DNA of 10,471 nt, from positions 1 to 10,471 of the forward strand of contig JBAXQV010000106.1 of the NCBI GenBank assembly GCA_037131575.1. Reading direction: 5' to 3'. Source of the DNA: VFMC01 sp037131575. GTDB lineage: Bacteria; Actinomycetota; Acidimicrobiia; Acidimicrobiales; Ilumatobacteraceae. Below the pieces are notes generated by a model, which was not told the DNA's origin, searched no databases, and saw only the letters and a list, made by a program, of their open reading frames with translations. Below are positions 1-6,008 of the stretch, in pieces (position 1 is the stretch's first letter; the number at the start of each line of letters is the position of its first letter). Made by a program: the position numbers and the translations under genes.

Positions 1-169
1 CCTTGAACCAGTAGTTCACAGCGGCCTGGTCGCGCAGGTCGAGTTGGTCGCGTGAAGCGGTGAGCACGTTGGTGAAACCGCCCGCAGCGAGCCGTCGGAC
101 GATGGCAGAACCCACCAACCCACGGTGGCCCGCTACGAAGATTCGAGCATCACGGGGTACTTCAGGCAT
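1..169 (-). CDS. fcl: GDP-L-fucose synthase, N-terminal fragment cut by the window edge
   Basis: The 56 visible codons encode the start of an NAD(P)-binding short-chain dehydrogenase of the GDP-L-fucose synthase (Fcl/WcaG) type. This enzyme epimerises and reduces GDP-4-keto-6-deoxy-mannose to GDP-L-fucose in the cytoplasm. Seen: a first beta strand and Rossmann glycine motif 'RIFVAGHRGLVGSAIVRRL' (residues about 8-26), followed by 'SRDQLDLRDQAAVNYWF', both characteristic of this family in particular rather than of SDR epimerases in general. The start ATG at 169 is supported by a Shine-Dalgarno GGAGGT (174-179) 4 bases upstream. The gene lies 48 bp downstream of the DUF4012 gene on the same strand, so co-transcription is likely. 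The catalytic Ser/Tyr-x3-Lys residues lie outside the window. Other extended SDR sugar epimerases are possible but fit the opening less well. Confidence 0.88.
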   Translation of the reverse strand, partial: MPEVPRDARIFVAGHRGLVGSAIVRRLAAGGFTNVLTASRDQLDLRDQAAVNYWFK

Positions 170-173
170 AGCT

Positions 174-179
174 ACCTCC
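174..179 (-). promoter_or_regulatory. Strong ribosome binding site for the GDP-fucose synthase gene
   Basis: GGAGGT on the minus strand, four bases before the ATG at 169. It is the best Shine-Dalgarno in the window. It fixes the start codon and implies that this gene is translated independently of the upstream DUF4012 gene, which ends 48 bp earlier. Confidence 0.75.
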
Positions 180-217
180 ATCTGGGTCACTTGTTCGGAA
201 CTGGCGAGGCTGACTGG

Positions 218-2476
218 TCACGTGTGGCTCAGCTCGTACGTCGGGGCGATCGGCAGGGCTTGAACCTTCTTCACCACGGTGTAGGTCGGTGCGTTCAACA
301 TGCCGGCAACGGTGACGGTGACCGTCTTCGTGCTGCCAGGTGGAATATCGACCCACAGGTTGGTGAGGTGCCAGCCGAAGACATCGCCGACAACCGGTTG
401 CTGGGGCACACCTTCCACCGACGCGGCCACGAATGGCATTCCGGTGTACACCGACACGTACGCCCGGTTCGTGCCCTTGGGCAACCCGTAGGGGTTGGAG
501 GTCACGTAGTCGGGCATTCCCTCGGGGCGCACCGTGTTGGTGAGCGTGATGGTGGCCACCGAGCTGGTGGAGCCGTTCTCCTCATCTTTGGTGGCGTCGT
601 AGTGCACGTCCATCTTCAGGTACGCATCGAGCTTGTTGGCCCCGGCGTTGTCGACCGTCACGGCAATGCCGTCGCCCCCGTTCAACGCCGGGAAGCCGCC
701 GGCCATGCGTACCGTGATGTAGAGCTGCTCCTCTTCGGCGTCGGCGCTCCAGGCCATGAACTCACCCTTGGCGGCCAGTGGTGCGAAGTCGCGCCCCACG
801 GTGGCGGGCTCGGGCAGGGCGCCGGCGAGCAACTTCTGGAACGTGGTGCGAGCAATGGTGTCGAGCACATCGAGCCGCTCATCTTTCTGCGTTATCTCGT
901 ACTGACCCTTCAAGATGAAGTCGACCACATTGTCGGCGGTGATGGGTTGGTCGACCCCCGGCACATCAACCGGGCCGCTGTAGCGCATCAGCGCAGCCAC
1001 CGCCTCGGGCATCATCGCGAACACGCCGTCGAGTCGTTGGCCGCCACTTTGTGGATAGAGCTGCGCGATCACATCGGCAGTGGAGGGGAAGTCGGGCGGC
1101 ATGGTGACGTTCGCCCACACATCGCTACTGGTGGTGCCATCGGGTTCAGCGAACCCGAAGCCGGCCCAATGATCGATGACGGCTGCGGGCCCGCCGATGT
1201 GACGGGCCTCGGGGTCGGGGCCACCTGCGCTCAGCTCATTGTGGCGGCCGAAGCGACTGACCTTCACCTTGCCGTTGTCGATGGTGACCTCGGCGAAGTT
1301 GCCCATGAAACCGCCCAGGCCACGAGCCTCGGCGGGTGTGAGGAATGCAATGAGGTAGCGCCGCACACCGGTGGCGCCCAGCATCTGCGGAGCCAACCGC
1401 ACGGCCTCTTGCGCGTTGGAGAGCTTGGTGCGGTTATTGGCGATCTGCTTGTCGAGGTCGTCGAGGCGGCGAGTGACGGGCTTCACCAGCCACGGTGAAC
1501 GGGCTTCATCGATGGCATCGGGCAGCGCATCGATGGCGGTGGCAACTTCGCTCAGCGGGGCCGTCAAGGCGCGCACCGAGGCGATGTCGATGACGCCGTT
1601 CTGCATCCGTACGGTTTGCGGGTCGACCTGCCCCAACGAGGCGGCGACCGTGCTGAGGCTCGAGGCGGCTCCGTCGGCGAGCACCGCGCCGGCATTGCGA
1701 TACTGAGCCAACACGGGCACGAGCCTGGCCGGTTGGGTCCACCACGCATCGAGGTCGTCGTCGGCGTTGCGGAACGAGGCCGACGCAACCTTGAACTTCT
1801 CGGCGGCATCGGTGAGGTTGCCCTTGTTCAACGCGTCGAGCGCAGCGCGAGCCTGGCGGCTGCCCTGCTGCAACGGCGCGCGTGCCGACAGGGCGGCAAC
1901 GGCCATGGCCCCGATACCAACGCCACCCACCAGGCACACGCCGCCCACCACGAGCCATGTTTTGCGGCGCACAGCCCGCGGCCGCCGCACCACACCGGCC
2001 ACGAACACCGCTGCCAACACCGTCACGCCGATGAGCCCCGACAAGCCTTGGAATGCGCCGTGGCGGAGGTGGGCACACACCAGCACCACCGCGAGGCCGA
2101 TGACACTGCGAACTTCGCCCAGATTGAGCTTGCGTGCACCGATGTAGGCGCCGGCGCCGACAGCGCACACACCGAGTATCACCCACATCCACCCGTCGGC
2201 GAACGCGGCAGCCACGCCGGCGGCGGCCACCAAGACCCACCATGGTGCGGTCGCCGATGCCCAAATGACGGCAGCCGCTGCTGCAAACACCAGCACCGCA
2301 TCGATTGCTGTAGAGCCTGTGGGATGCAACCCACAGAGTGCCGCGGCGATACCACCAACGACCGATATGACGCCGACGAAGATGGTCGAACGTGAGCTCA
2401 GTGTGTTGCGCCGCCCAGTACCCACGGTGGTGATGGTATCGGTGACCTTTGCCCGGAATTGCTGCTCGCCAGCCAT
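218..2476 (-). CDS. DUF4012 domain-containing multi-pass membrane protein
   Basis: A 752-residue protein of unknown function. Seen: a short cytoplasmic head (residues 1-30), then about six or seven hydrophobic segments (roughly 31-50, 58-75, 79-92, 96-113, 122-137, 143-163, 173-194), then a long, probably extracytoplasmic part. That part opens with a helical, Ala-rich stretch (200-365) and continues with 'RRYLIAFLTPAEARGLGGF' (372-390), the hallmark of DUF4012. A second conserved block is 'DGVFAMMPEAVAALMRYSG' (483-501), followed by 'TADNVVDFILKGQYE'. Known: DUF4012 proteins are common in actinobacterial exopolysaccharide loci but have no established activity. The ATG at 2476 follows no clear Shine-Dalgarno, although a consensus TTGACA lies 18-23 bases upstream. 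The gene is divergent from the chain-length kinase gene and precedes the GDP-fucose synthase gene, so a role in polymer assembly or attachment to the wall is inferred. A long plus-strand open frame over it is a composition shadow. Confidence 0.88.
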   Translation of the reverse strand: MAGEQQFRAKVTDTITTVGTGRRNTLSSRSTIFVGVISVVGGIAAALCGLHPTGSTAIDAVLVFAAAAAVIWASATAPWWVLVAAAGVAAAFADGWMWVILGVCAVGAGAYIGARKLNLGEVRSVIGLAVVLVCAHLRHGAFQGLSGLIGVTVLAAVFVAGVVRRPRAVRRKTWLVVGGVCLVGGVGIGAMAVAALSARAPLQQGSRQARAALDALNKGNLTDAAEKFKVASASFRNADDDLDAWWTQPARLVPVLAQYRNAGAVLADGAASSLSTVAASLGQVDPQTVRMQNGVIDIASVRALTAPLSEVATAIDALPDAIDEARSPWLVKPVTRRLDDLDKQIANNRTKLSNAQEAVRLAPQMLGATGVRRYLIAFLTPAEARGLGGFMGNFAEVTIDNGKVKVSRFGRHNELSAGGPDPEARHIGGPAAVIDHWAGFGFAEPDGTTSSDVWANVTMPPDFPSTADVIAQLYPQSGGQRLDGVFAMMPEAVAALMRYSGPVDVPGVDQPITADNVVDFILKGQYEITQKDERLDVLDTIARTTFQKLLAGALPEPATVGRDFAPLAAKGEFMAWSADAEEEQLYITVRMAGGFPALNGGDGIAVTVDNAGANKLDAYLKMDVHYDATKDEENGSTSSVATITLTNTVRPEGMPDYVTSNPYGLPKGTNRAYVSVYTGMPFVAASVEGVPQQPVVGDVFGWHLTNLWVDIPPGSTKTVTVTVAGMLNAPTYTVVKKVQALPIAPTYELSHT

Positions 2477-2555
2477 GAAACAGTCAATTCATGTGTCAAG
2501 ACTTCGTCTGGGGCGATTCCCACCGACACAGGTGGCCCGGTAGCGTTTCCGGTTG
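2477..2555. promoter_or_regulatory. Divergent promoter region between DUF4012 and chain-length kinase genes
   Basis: This 79-bp region must serve both genes. On the minus strand there is a perfect -35-like TTGACA (2494-2499), and TTGAC recurs exactly 12 bp away (2483-2487), a short direct repeat. No good -10 hexamer sits 16-18 bp downstream of either copy, so the minus promoter is not settled. On the plus strand a TAGCGT (-10-like, 2541-2546) lies about ten bases before the kinase start, with a weak TTCCCA (2517-2522) 18 bp upstream of it. That spacing would put the transcript start at or next to the start codon. All of this rests on hexamer matching only. Confidence 0.35.
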
Positions 2556-4193
2556 ATGGAAACAGCGGCCGCCCCAGAAATGTCGTTGCGCGACTACGCG
2601 CAAGTAGTTGCTCGACGGAAATGGATCGTCATCGCAGCGGTGGTTGTGGCTATCGCCCTGTCGTTGCTGCTGTCGGCACTAAAGACGCCCGTGTACGAGT
2701 CGTCGGCCGCCGTGTTGGTGCGGGCTCGCACCTCCGACACCGTGTTCTCGAATGTGAACACGGCCTACAACGATGCCAAGCGAGCCACCGACACCGAGAT
2801 CAAGCTCATCGAGAGCGAAGTGGTGGCCAAGCGAGTGATGAAAGATCTCGGGCTCACCGAGGTGCCGCCGAAAGCATCGGGCGCCAGCGACGGCAACACC
2901 GACGTTGTCATCGTCACCGTGCAACATGGCGACCCCGCCATGGCCAAGAAGTTGGCCGATGGTTACGTGCAGGCCTACATCGAAGTGCGGCGTGAGCAAG
3001 CCGTGTCGGGGCTCGTGTCGGCTGGTTCCGAGTTGCAGAAGAAGGTCACCGAGATCCAAGACCAGATCGACGCACTCGACAAGCAGGTCGCCGACGCCCC
3101 CGCCGACCAGCAGCAGGCCATCAAAGACAGCCTTGCGGCGCAGCGGCGCGTACTCGTCGACCAGCAGTCGCTGTTCAAGCAACGGCTCGACCAACTCCAG
3201 GTCGATGCAGCGCTGGCCACGGGCGGCGCCCAATCGGTGCGCGAAGCCGAGTTGCCCACATCGCCCGTGGAACCCACCCCGGTGCGCTCGGCAGTGCTTG
3301 CCGGCATCGTGGGCCTGTTGCTCGGCCTCGGTGCTGCTTTCCTGCTCGACTATCTCGACGACTCGATTCGCACGCCCGACGAACTCACCCGCATCGGCGG
3401 CGGCCCGTCGGTACTGGCTGCGGTGCCTTTGGTGGCATCTCCCGACCATCGCCCGATCTCGTTGAGCAAACCCGACGATTTGGCAGTCGAGTCGTACCGC
3501 GGTTTGCGTACCGGGTTGTTGTTCTTAGGCCTCGACGACGACATCAAGGTGGTGCAGATCACCAGCTCGGTCAGTGGTGAAGGCAAGACCACCACAGCAA
3601 CCAACCTGGCTTCTGTGTACGCGCAGGCAGGCCTGCGCACCGTGCTGGTCGATGCCGACCTGCGCCGCCCTCGGGTGCACGAAGTATTTGGCCTCACCCC
3701 AACCATCGGGCTCACCGACGCACTGTTGGGAGCCTCGGTCGATTCGGTTGTGGTGCATCACGTCTACAACCTCGACATCATTCCGTCGGGCAAGGTGCCG
3801 CCCAACCCGAGTGAAATGCTCGGCAGTCGCCAAATGCGCGAACTGATCGCCGCTCTAGCCGCCAGCTACGACGCAGTGATCATCGACTCTGCTCCGGTGC
3901 TGCCCGTCACCGACAGCGTTGCGTTGGCTTCGAGCGTGCAGGCCGTGGTGTTGGTGGCACAATCAGGTCGGAGTTCCAACAAACAAGTGTCCGACTCAAT
4001 CGCTCAATTACGACGCGTGCAGGCGCCACTGGTGGGGTTCGTGTTGAACAAGCTCACCGGGCGCCGTAGCCGGGGCGGCTATGGCTATGGATATGGCTAT
4101 GGCTACGGGTATGGCCAGCGTGACACCGCCTCGACGGCCGCCGGAACCCCAGCTCCCGACGCTGCCAGCGGGCAACGTACCGACGCTGCGTAG
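2556..4193 (+). CDS. Wzz-type chain-length determinant fused to a bacterial tyrosine kinase (Wzc/CpsCD-like)
   Basis: A 545-residue membrane autokinase that controls polymerisation and export of a capsular or exopolysaccharide. Seen: TM1 (about 23-42), an extracytoplasmic Wzz domain with coiled-coil-rich helices (about 150-215), the proline-rich 'PTSPVEPTPVRSA' segment and TM2 (about 245-266). The cytoplasmic BY-kinase domain has Walker A SGEGKT (340-345), Walker A' 'VLVDADLRRPR' (363-373) and Walker B 'VIIDS' (441-445). The tail is six Tyr-Gly pairs (Y509-Y519), the expected autophosphorylation cluster, followed by an Ala/Thr/Pro-rich end. Both halves sit in one chain, as in proteobacterial Wzc, and not split as in firmicute CpsC/CpsD. 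I chose the ATG at 2556. A TTG directly before it (2553) and an ATG at 2580 are alternatives; none has a Shine-Dalgarno. The likely antagonist is the phosphatase at 5205-5789. Confidence 0.92.
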   Translation: METAAAPEMSLRDYAQVVARRKWIVIAAVVVAIALSLLLSALKTPVYESSAAVLVRARTSDTVFSNVNTAYNDAKRATDTEIKLIESEVVAKRVMKDLGLTEVPPKASGASDGNTDVVIVTVQHGDPAMAKKLADGYVQAYIEVRREQAVSGLVSAGSELQKKVTEIQDQIDALDKQVADAPADQQQAIKDSLAAQRRVLVDQQSLFKQRLDQLQVDAALATGGAQSVREAELPTSPVEPTPVRSAVLAGIVGLLLGLGAAFLLDYLDDSIRTPDELTRIGGGPSVLAAVPLVASPDHRPISLSKPDDLAVESYRGLRTGLLFLGLDDDIKVVQITSSVSGEGKTTTATNLASVYAQAGLRTVLVDADLRRPRVHEVFGLTPTIGLTDALLGASVDSVVVHHVYNLDIIPSGKVPPNPSEMLGSRQMRELIAALAASYDAVIIDSAPVLPVTDSVALASSVQAVVLVAQSGRSSNKQVSDSIAQLRRVQAPLVGFVLNKLTGRRSRGGYGYGYGYGYGYGQRDTASTAAGTPAPDAASGQRTDAA

Positions 4194-4202
4194 CAATTCC
4201 GG

Positions 4203-4275
4203 GGCCTTCGAGGCCGGTCGTCGCTGGACTTTCTCACGCTGTGTAGTGGCGCGAGCCTCGCGCGTCGAAGTCCAG
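4203..4275 (+). terminator. Candidate terminator hairpins downstream of the tyrosine kinase gene
   Basis: Two structures follow the kinase stop codon. The first is GGCCT-TCG-AGGCC (4203-4215), a 5-bp stem. The second is a larger fold in which CTGGACTT (4224-4231) pairs with AAGTCCAG (4268-4275), enclosing an inner hairpin GCGCGA-GCC-TCGCGC (4249-4263). Neither is followed by a run of T, so a classical intrinsic terminator is not shown. GC-rich actinobacterial terminators often lack the tract. Confidence 0.4.
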
Positions 4276-4299
4276 ATGAACACTTCGTTTCATGCACAT

Positions 4300-4318
4300 A
4301 AATGACAGATTGTCATTT
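4300..4318. promoter_or_regulatory. Perfect 19-bp palindrome, operator-like
   Basis: AAATGACA-GAT-TGTCATTT has two perfectly complementary 8-base arms around a 3-base centre. It is AT-rich in a GC-rich context and overlaps the first two bases of a -35-like TTGAGA. The geometry fits a binding site for a dimeric helix-turn-helix repressor. It is a poor terminator because the stem is weak and the only T-run is TTT inside the arm. No regulator gene is visible in the window. Confidence 0.5.
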
Positions 4319-4346
4319 GAGAATCGCTTGACGGTGCAGCTAAGGT
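4317..4346 (+). promoter_or_regulatory. Candidate sigma-70-type promoter of the LPXTG protein gene
   Basis: TTGAGA (4317-4322) and TAAGGT (4341-4346) are separated by 18 bp. A start near 4353 would leave a leader of about 24 bases carrying GAGGA (4369-4373) just before the ATG at 4377. The promoter overlaps the 19-bp palindrome at its -35 end. This is a hexamer match only. Confidence 0.45.
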
Positions 4347-4376
4347 AGTGCCACTCGACGCTCTCTGTGAGGAATC

Positions 4377-5132
4377 ATGACTACTCGCCGTAACTCAATT
4401 GCCGCCGCCCTTGCAACCGGATCTGTTGCCGCTCTGTGCGTCCTCTCCTCGGTGATGCCGGCAGGCGCCTCGTCGCTGCTTCCTTCGGCCGAGGCATACC
4501 CGCCGGCGTCCTCCACCACGGCAGTGCCCACCACGTCGTCGACCACCACCACGACAGCGGCGCCCTCTACGTCGTCGTCGACCACCACCACGGTCGTCAG
4601 CGGCGGTGGCCCCACCTCCACTGCGGCACCCACCACCACGGTCACCCCCACCACCACGGCGCCGGCTCAGCATTCGGTGACCATGAACTTCGGCGTCGGC
4701 GACAACCTGAGCAACGGCCTCACGGCCACCTTCACCGGCAACGTGCTCAAGCCGCTCAGCTCCTTCACCGTCGAGGTTCGCTCCACCCCGGTCACGGTCT
4801 TCTCCGGTACGGCCGATGCTCAGGGCCGTTACAACGTCACGGTCACGATCCCGAAGAACACTCCTGCCGGTGCTCACACCGTGGTGCTGGTGGGCACCTC
4901 GCCGAGCAACCAGCCATTCACCGATTCGGGTTCGATGACCATCAGCGCCAATGGCACGGTCACCGGCGTGAGCGGCTCGTCGGGCAGCGGTGGCCCCACC
5001 ACCGTTCCCGCAGGTGGCCTCCCGGCAACCGGTACCGACACCTTCAGCATGGTGCAGCTTGCCACCGTGGTCGGTGGCGCCGGTGTGGCGCTGCTCATCG
5101 TCGCTACCCGCCGTCGTCGCCCCGCCGCCTGA
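4377..5132 (+). CDS. LPXTG-anchored, Ser/Thr-rich cell-surface protein
   Basis: A 251-residue exported protein expected to be covalently attached to the cell wall by a sortase. Seen: a signal peptide (residues 1-31, two arginines, hydrophobic core, likely cleavage after 'PAGA'), a low-complexity Thr/Ser/Pro/Ala stalk (about 44-97), one beta-rich, Ig-like domain (about 98-190), and a Gly/Ser linker. It ends in a textbook sorting signal: LPATG (215-219), a hydrophobic segment (about 226-243) and the RRRR tail (245-248). The stalk is the kind of segment that actinobacteria often O-mannosylate; modification here is inference. No sortase gene is visible. The ATG at 4377 has GAGGA three bases upstream. 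The gene follows the tyrosine kinase gene but appears to have its own promoter. The binding partner and function are unknown; an adhesin or wall-structural role is possible. Confidence 0.85.
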   Translation: MTTRRNSIAAALATGSVAALCVLSSVMPAGASSLLPSAEAYPPASSTTAVPTTSSTTTTTAAPSTSSSTTTTVVSGGGPTSTAAPTTTVTPTTTAPAQHSVTMNFGVGDNLSNGLTATFTGNVLKPLSSFTVEVRSTPVTVFSGTADAQGRYNVTVTIPKNTPAGAHTVVLVGTSPSNQPFTDSGSMTISANGTVTGVSGSSGSGGPTTVPAGGLPATGTDTFSMVQLATVVGGAGVALLIVATRRRRPAA

Positions 5133-5140
5133 TCGTTCTT

Positions 5141-5178
5141 CGAGCCGGCGGGTTGGGAACGCCCAACCCGCGGCTTGA
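5141..5178. terminator. Strong bidirectional terminator hairpin between convergent genes
   Basis: GCGGGTTGGG (5148-5157) pairs perfectly with CCCAACCCGC (5162-5171) around an AACG loop. The stem continues, after one bulged G (5147), with AGCC/GGCT and two further pairs, one of them a G-T wobble. It begins 8 bases after the LPXTG gene stop. It is placed to end transcripts of both converging genes. No T tract follows on either strand. Confidence 0.7.
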
Positions 5179-5181
5179 GAC

Positions 5182-5205
5182 ACACCGAGTGCATTCCCTC
5201 GGTGT
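5182..5205 (-). terminator. Second hairpin at the end of the tyrosine phosphatase gene
   Basis: ACACCGAG (5182-5189) and CTCGGTGT (5198-5205) form a perfect 8-bp stem with an 8-base loop. The arm touches the last base of the phosphatase stop codon. In tandem with the stem at 5141-5178, it probably terminates the minus-strand phosphatase transcript. It lacks a T tract. Confidence 0.5.
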
Positions 5206-5789
5206 CAGAGGAACGACAGGTTGCGAGCCACCAGCCCGGTGAGCATGTCGATGTCTCGGGCGCACGCCAGCACATCGGCAGATGAACCGGTGTATGGGTC
5301 GCTGATGTCGTCACTCGGGTCGTCGGTGAGCATGTCGGCAGCCTTCCTCCCCGTTGCCACGAAGCCAGCCCACGCTGCGAGCCCCTCGCTCGTCGCCTGA
5401 AGAGCTGTCGCTGGTCTGTCGGGCGTTGTCGACAGGGTCGATACCCGGTGGACCAGTTCGCGCAACGTGAAGGTGCGCTTCCATGTGGACCGGTCGAGTG
5501 CCACCACATCGCGCAAATGCTCGCGGGTCATGGTGATGATGAGGCCTGCGCCATCGTTGGTGAGAATCTCTCGGCTGATCGGACGTGGTCGGTGAGTGGT
5601 GAGGTCGTGCCCCATCTCGGCAAGCACCGCCGTCGCTTTCGGATCAACCGGAAGGCCGACATTGCGCGTGCCGGCCGACGACACGACAGCATCGATACCT
5701 GCATCGGAAAGATGCCGTCGAAGCAGCACCTCGGCCATCGGCGAACGGCACACATTGGCCGTACACACCATCAAAATGCGAGCCGTCAT
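5205..5789 (-). CDS. Low-molecular-weight protein tyrosine phosphatase (Wzb/Ptp-like)
   Basis: A 194-residue cytoplasmic phosphatase of the LMW-PTP family, which removes phosphate from phosphotyrosine through a cysteinyl-phosphate intermediate. Seen: the P-loop CTANVCRS with nucleophile C9 and R15 (CX5R-S), directly after the first beta strand, and the DPY motif with general acid D164. It is longer than typical members (about 150-165 residues). The extra length lies between the H91 region and the DPY motif, where an insertion (about 118-158) contains 'STLSTTPDRPATA'. In polysaccharide systems such enzymes reset Wzc-type kinases, and the kinase gene lies 1 kb away on the other strand. I chose the ATG at 5789 because the family starts just before this strand and a promoter-like pair lies upstream. 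Starts at 5816 (ATG) and 5822 (TTG) would add 9 or 11 residues without family resemblance. Confidence 0.9.
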   Translation of the reverse strand: MTARILMVCTANVCRSPMAEVLLRRHLSDAGIDAVVSSAGTRNVGLPVDPKATAVLAEMGHDLTTHRPRPISREILTNDGAGLIITMTREHLRDVVALDRSTWKRTFTLRELVHRVSTLSTTPDRPATALQATSEGLAAWAGFVATGRKAADMLTDDPSDDISDPYTGSSADVLACARDIDMLTGLVARNLSFL

Positions 5790-5795
5790 AGCAGC

Positions 5796-5822
5796 ACCGT
5801 AGTCGCCACCGTTCATGGTCAA
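5796..5822 (-). promoter_or_regulatory. Candidate promoter giving a leaderless phosphatase transcript
   Basis: On the minus strand, TTGACC (5822-5817) and TACGGT (5801-5796) are separated by 15 bp. Six bases follow before the ATG at 5789, so transcription would begin at the start codon. No Shine-Dalgarno precedes any of the three possible starts, which fits leaderless translation, common in actinobacteria. The 15-bp spacer is shorter than ideal. Confidence 0.35.
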
Positions 5823-5928
5823 TGGCCATCAATCGGATCTCTGTTCGACGTTGCTGCGGACCCACTCGATGGCGTGGCGCGTGATGTGAAGATGTGACGT
5901 TCGGCCCTTGCGATCTGTCGACCGTGGT

Positions 5929-5959
5929 TTGCTCTTCGAGTCCCGAGCTGTTGTACGGT
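5929..5959 (+). promoter_or_regulatory. Weak promoter candidate for the collagen/propeller gene
   Basis: TTGCTC (5929-5934) and TACGGT (5954-5959) are 19 bp apart in the 219-bp divergent gap. A start near 5966 would leave a leader of about 43 bases containing GGGAG (5997-6001), the Shine-Dalgarno seven bases before the ATG at 6009. The spacing is long and the -35 poor, so this is tentative. Confidence 0.22.
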
Positions 5960-6008
5960 TTCGGAAGGCGCTGCGACCGACGTTGCGACATGAGTCGGGA
6001 GTGGGTCG

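Noticed and set aside
125..1498. Long plus-strand open frame opposite the DUF4012 gene (457 codons)
   Set aside because: It is rich in His, Gly and Arg without any recognisable domain, as expected for the antisense of a GC-rich gene, and it overlaps a well-supported DUF4012 coding region.
2553..2555. TTG at 2553 as the kinase start
   Set aside because: An ATG follows immediately and neither codon has a Shine-Dalgarno, so the ATG is the simpler choice. The TTG cannot be excluded.
2556..4193. Reading the ATPase domain as ParA/MinD partition protein
   Set aside because: The N-terminal Wzz region with two membrane helices, the Walker A' 'DADLRRPR' and the tyrosine-rich tail identify a BY-kinase.
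4300..4318. The 19-bp palindrome as the kinase gene terminator
   Set aside because: The stem is AT-rich and short, lies 107 bp after the stop codon and has no following T tract. Its position on a -35 element fits an operator better.
4395..5183. Minus-strand Gly/Arg-rich frame opposite the LPXTG gene
   Set aside because: It is the reverse of the Thr/Ser low-complexity stalk. The plus frame has a signal peptide and a complete sorting signal.
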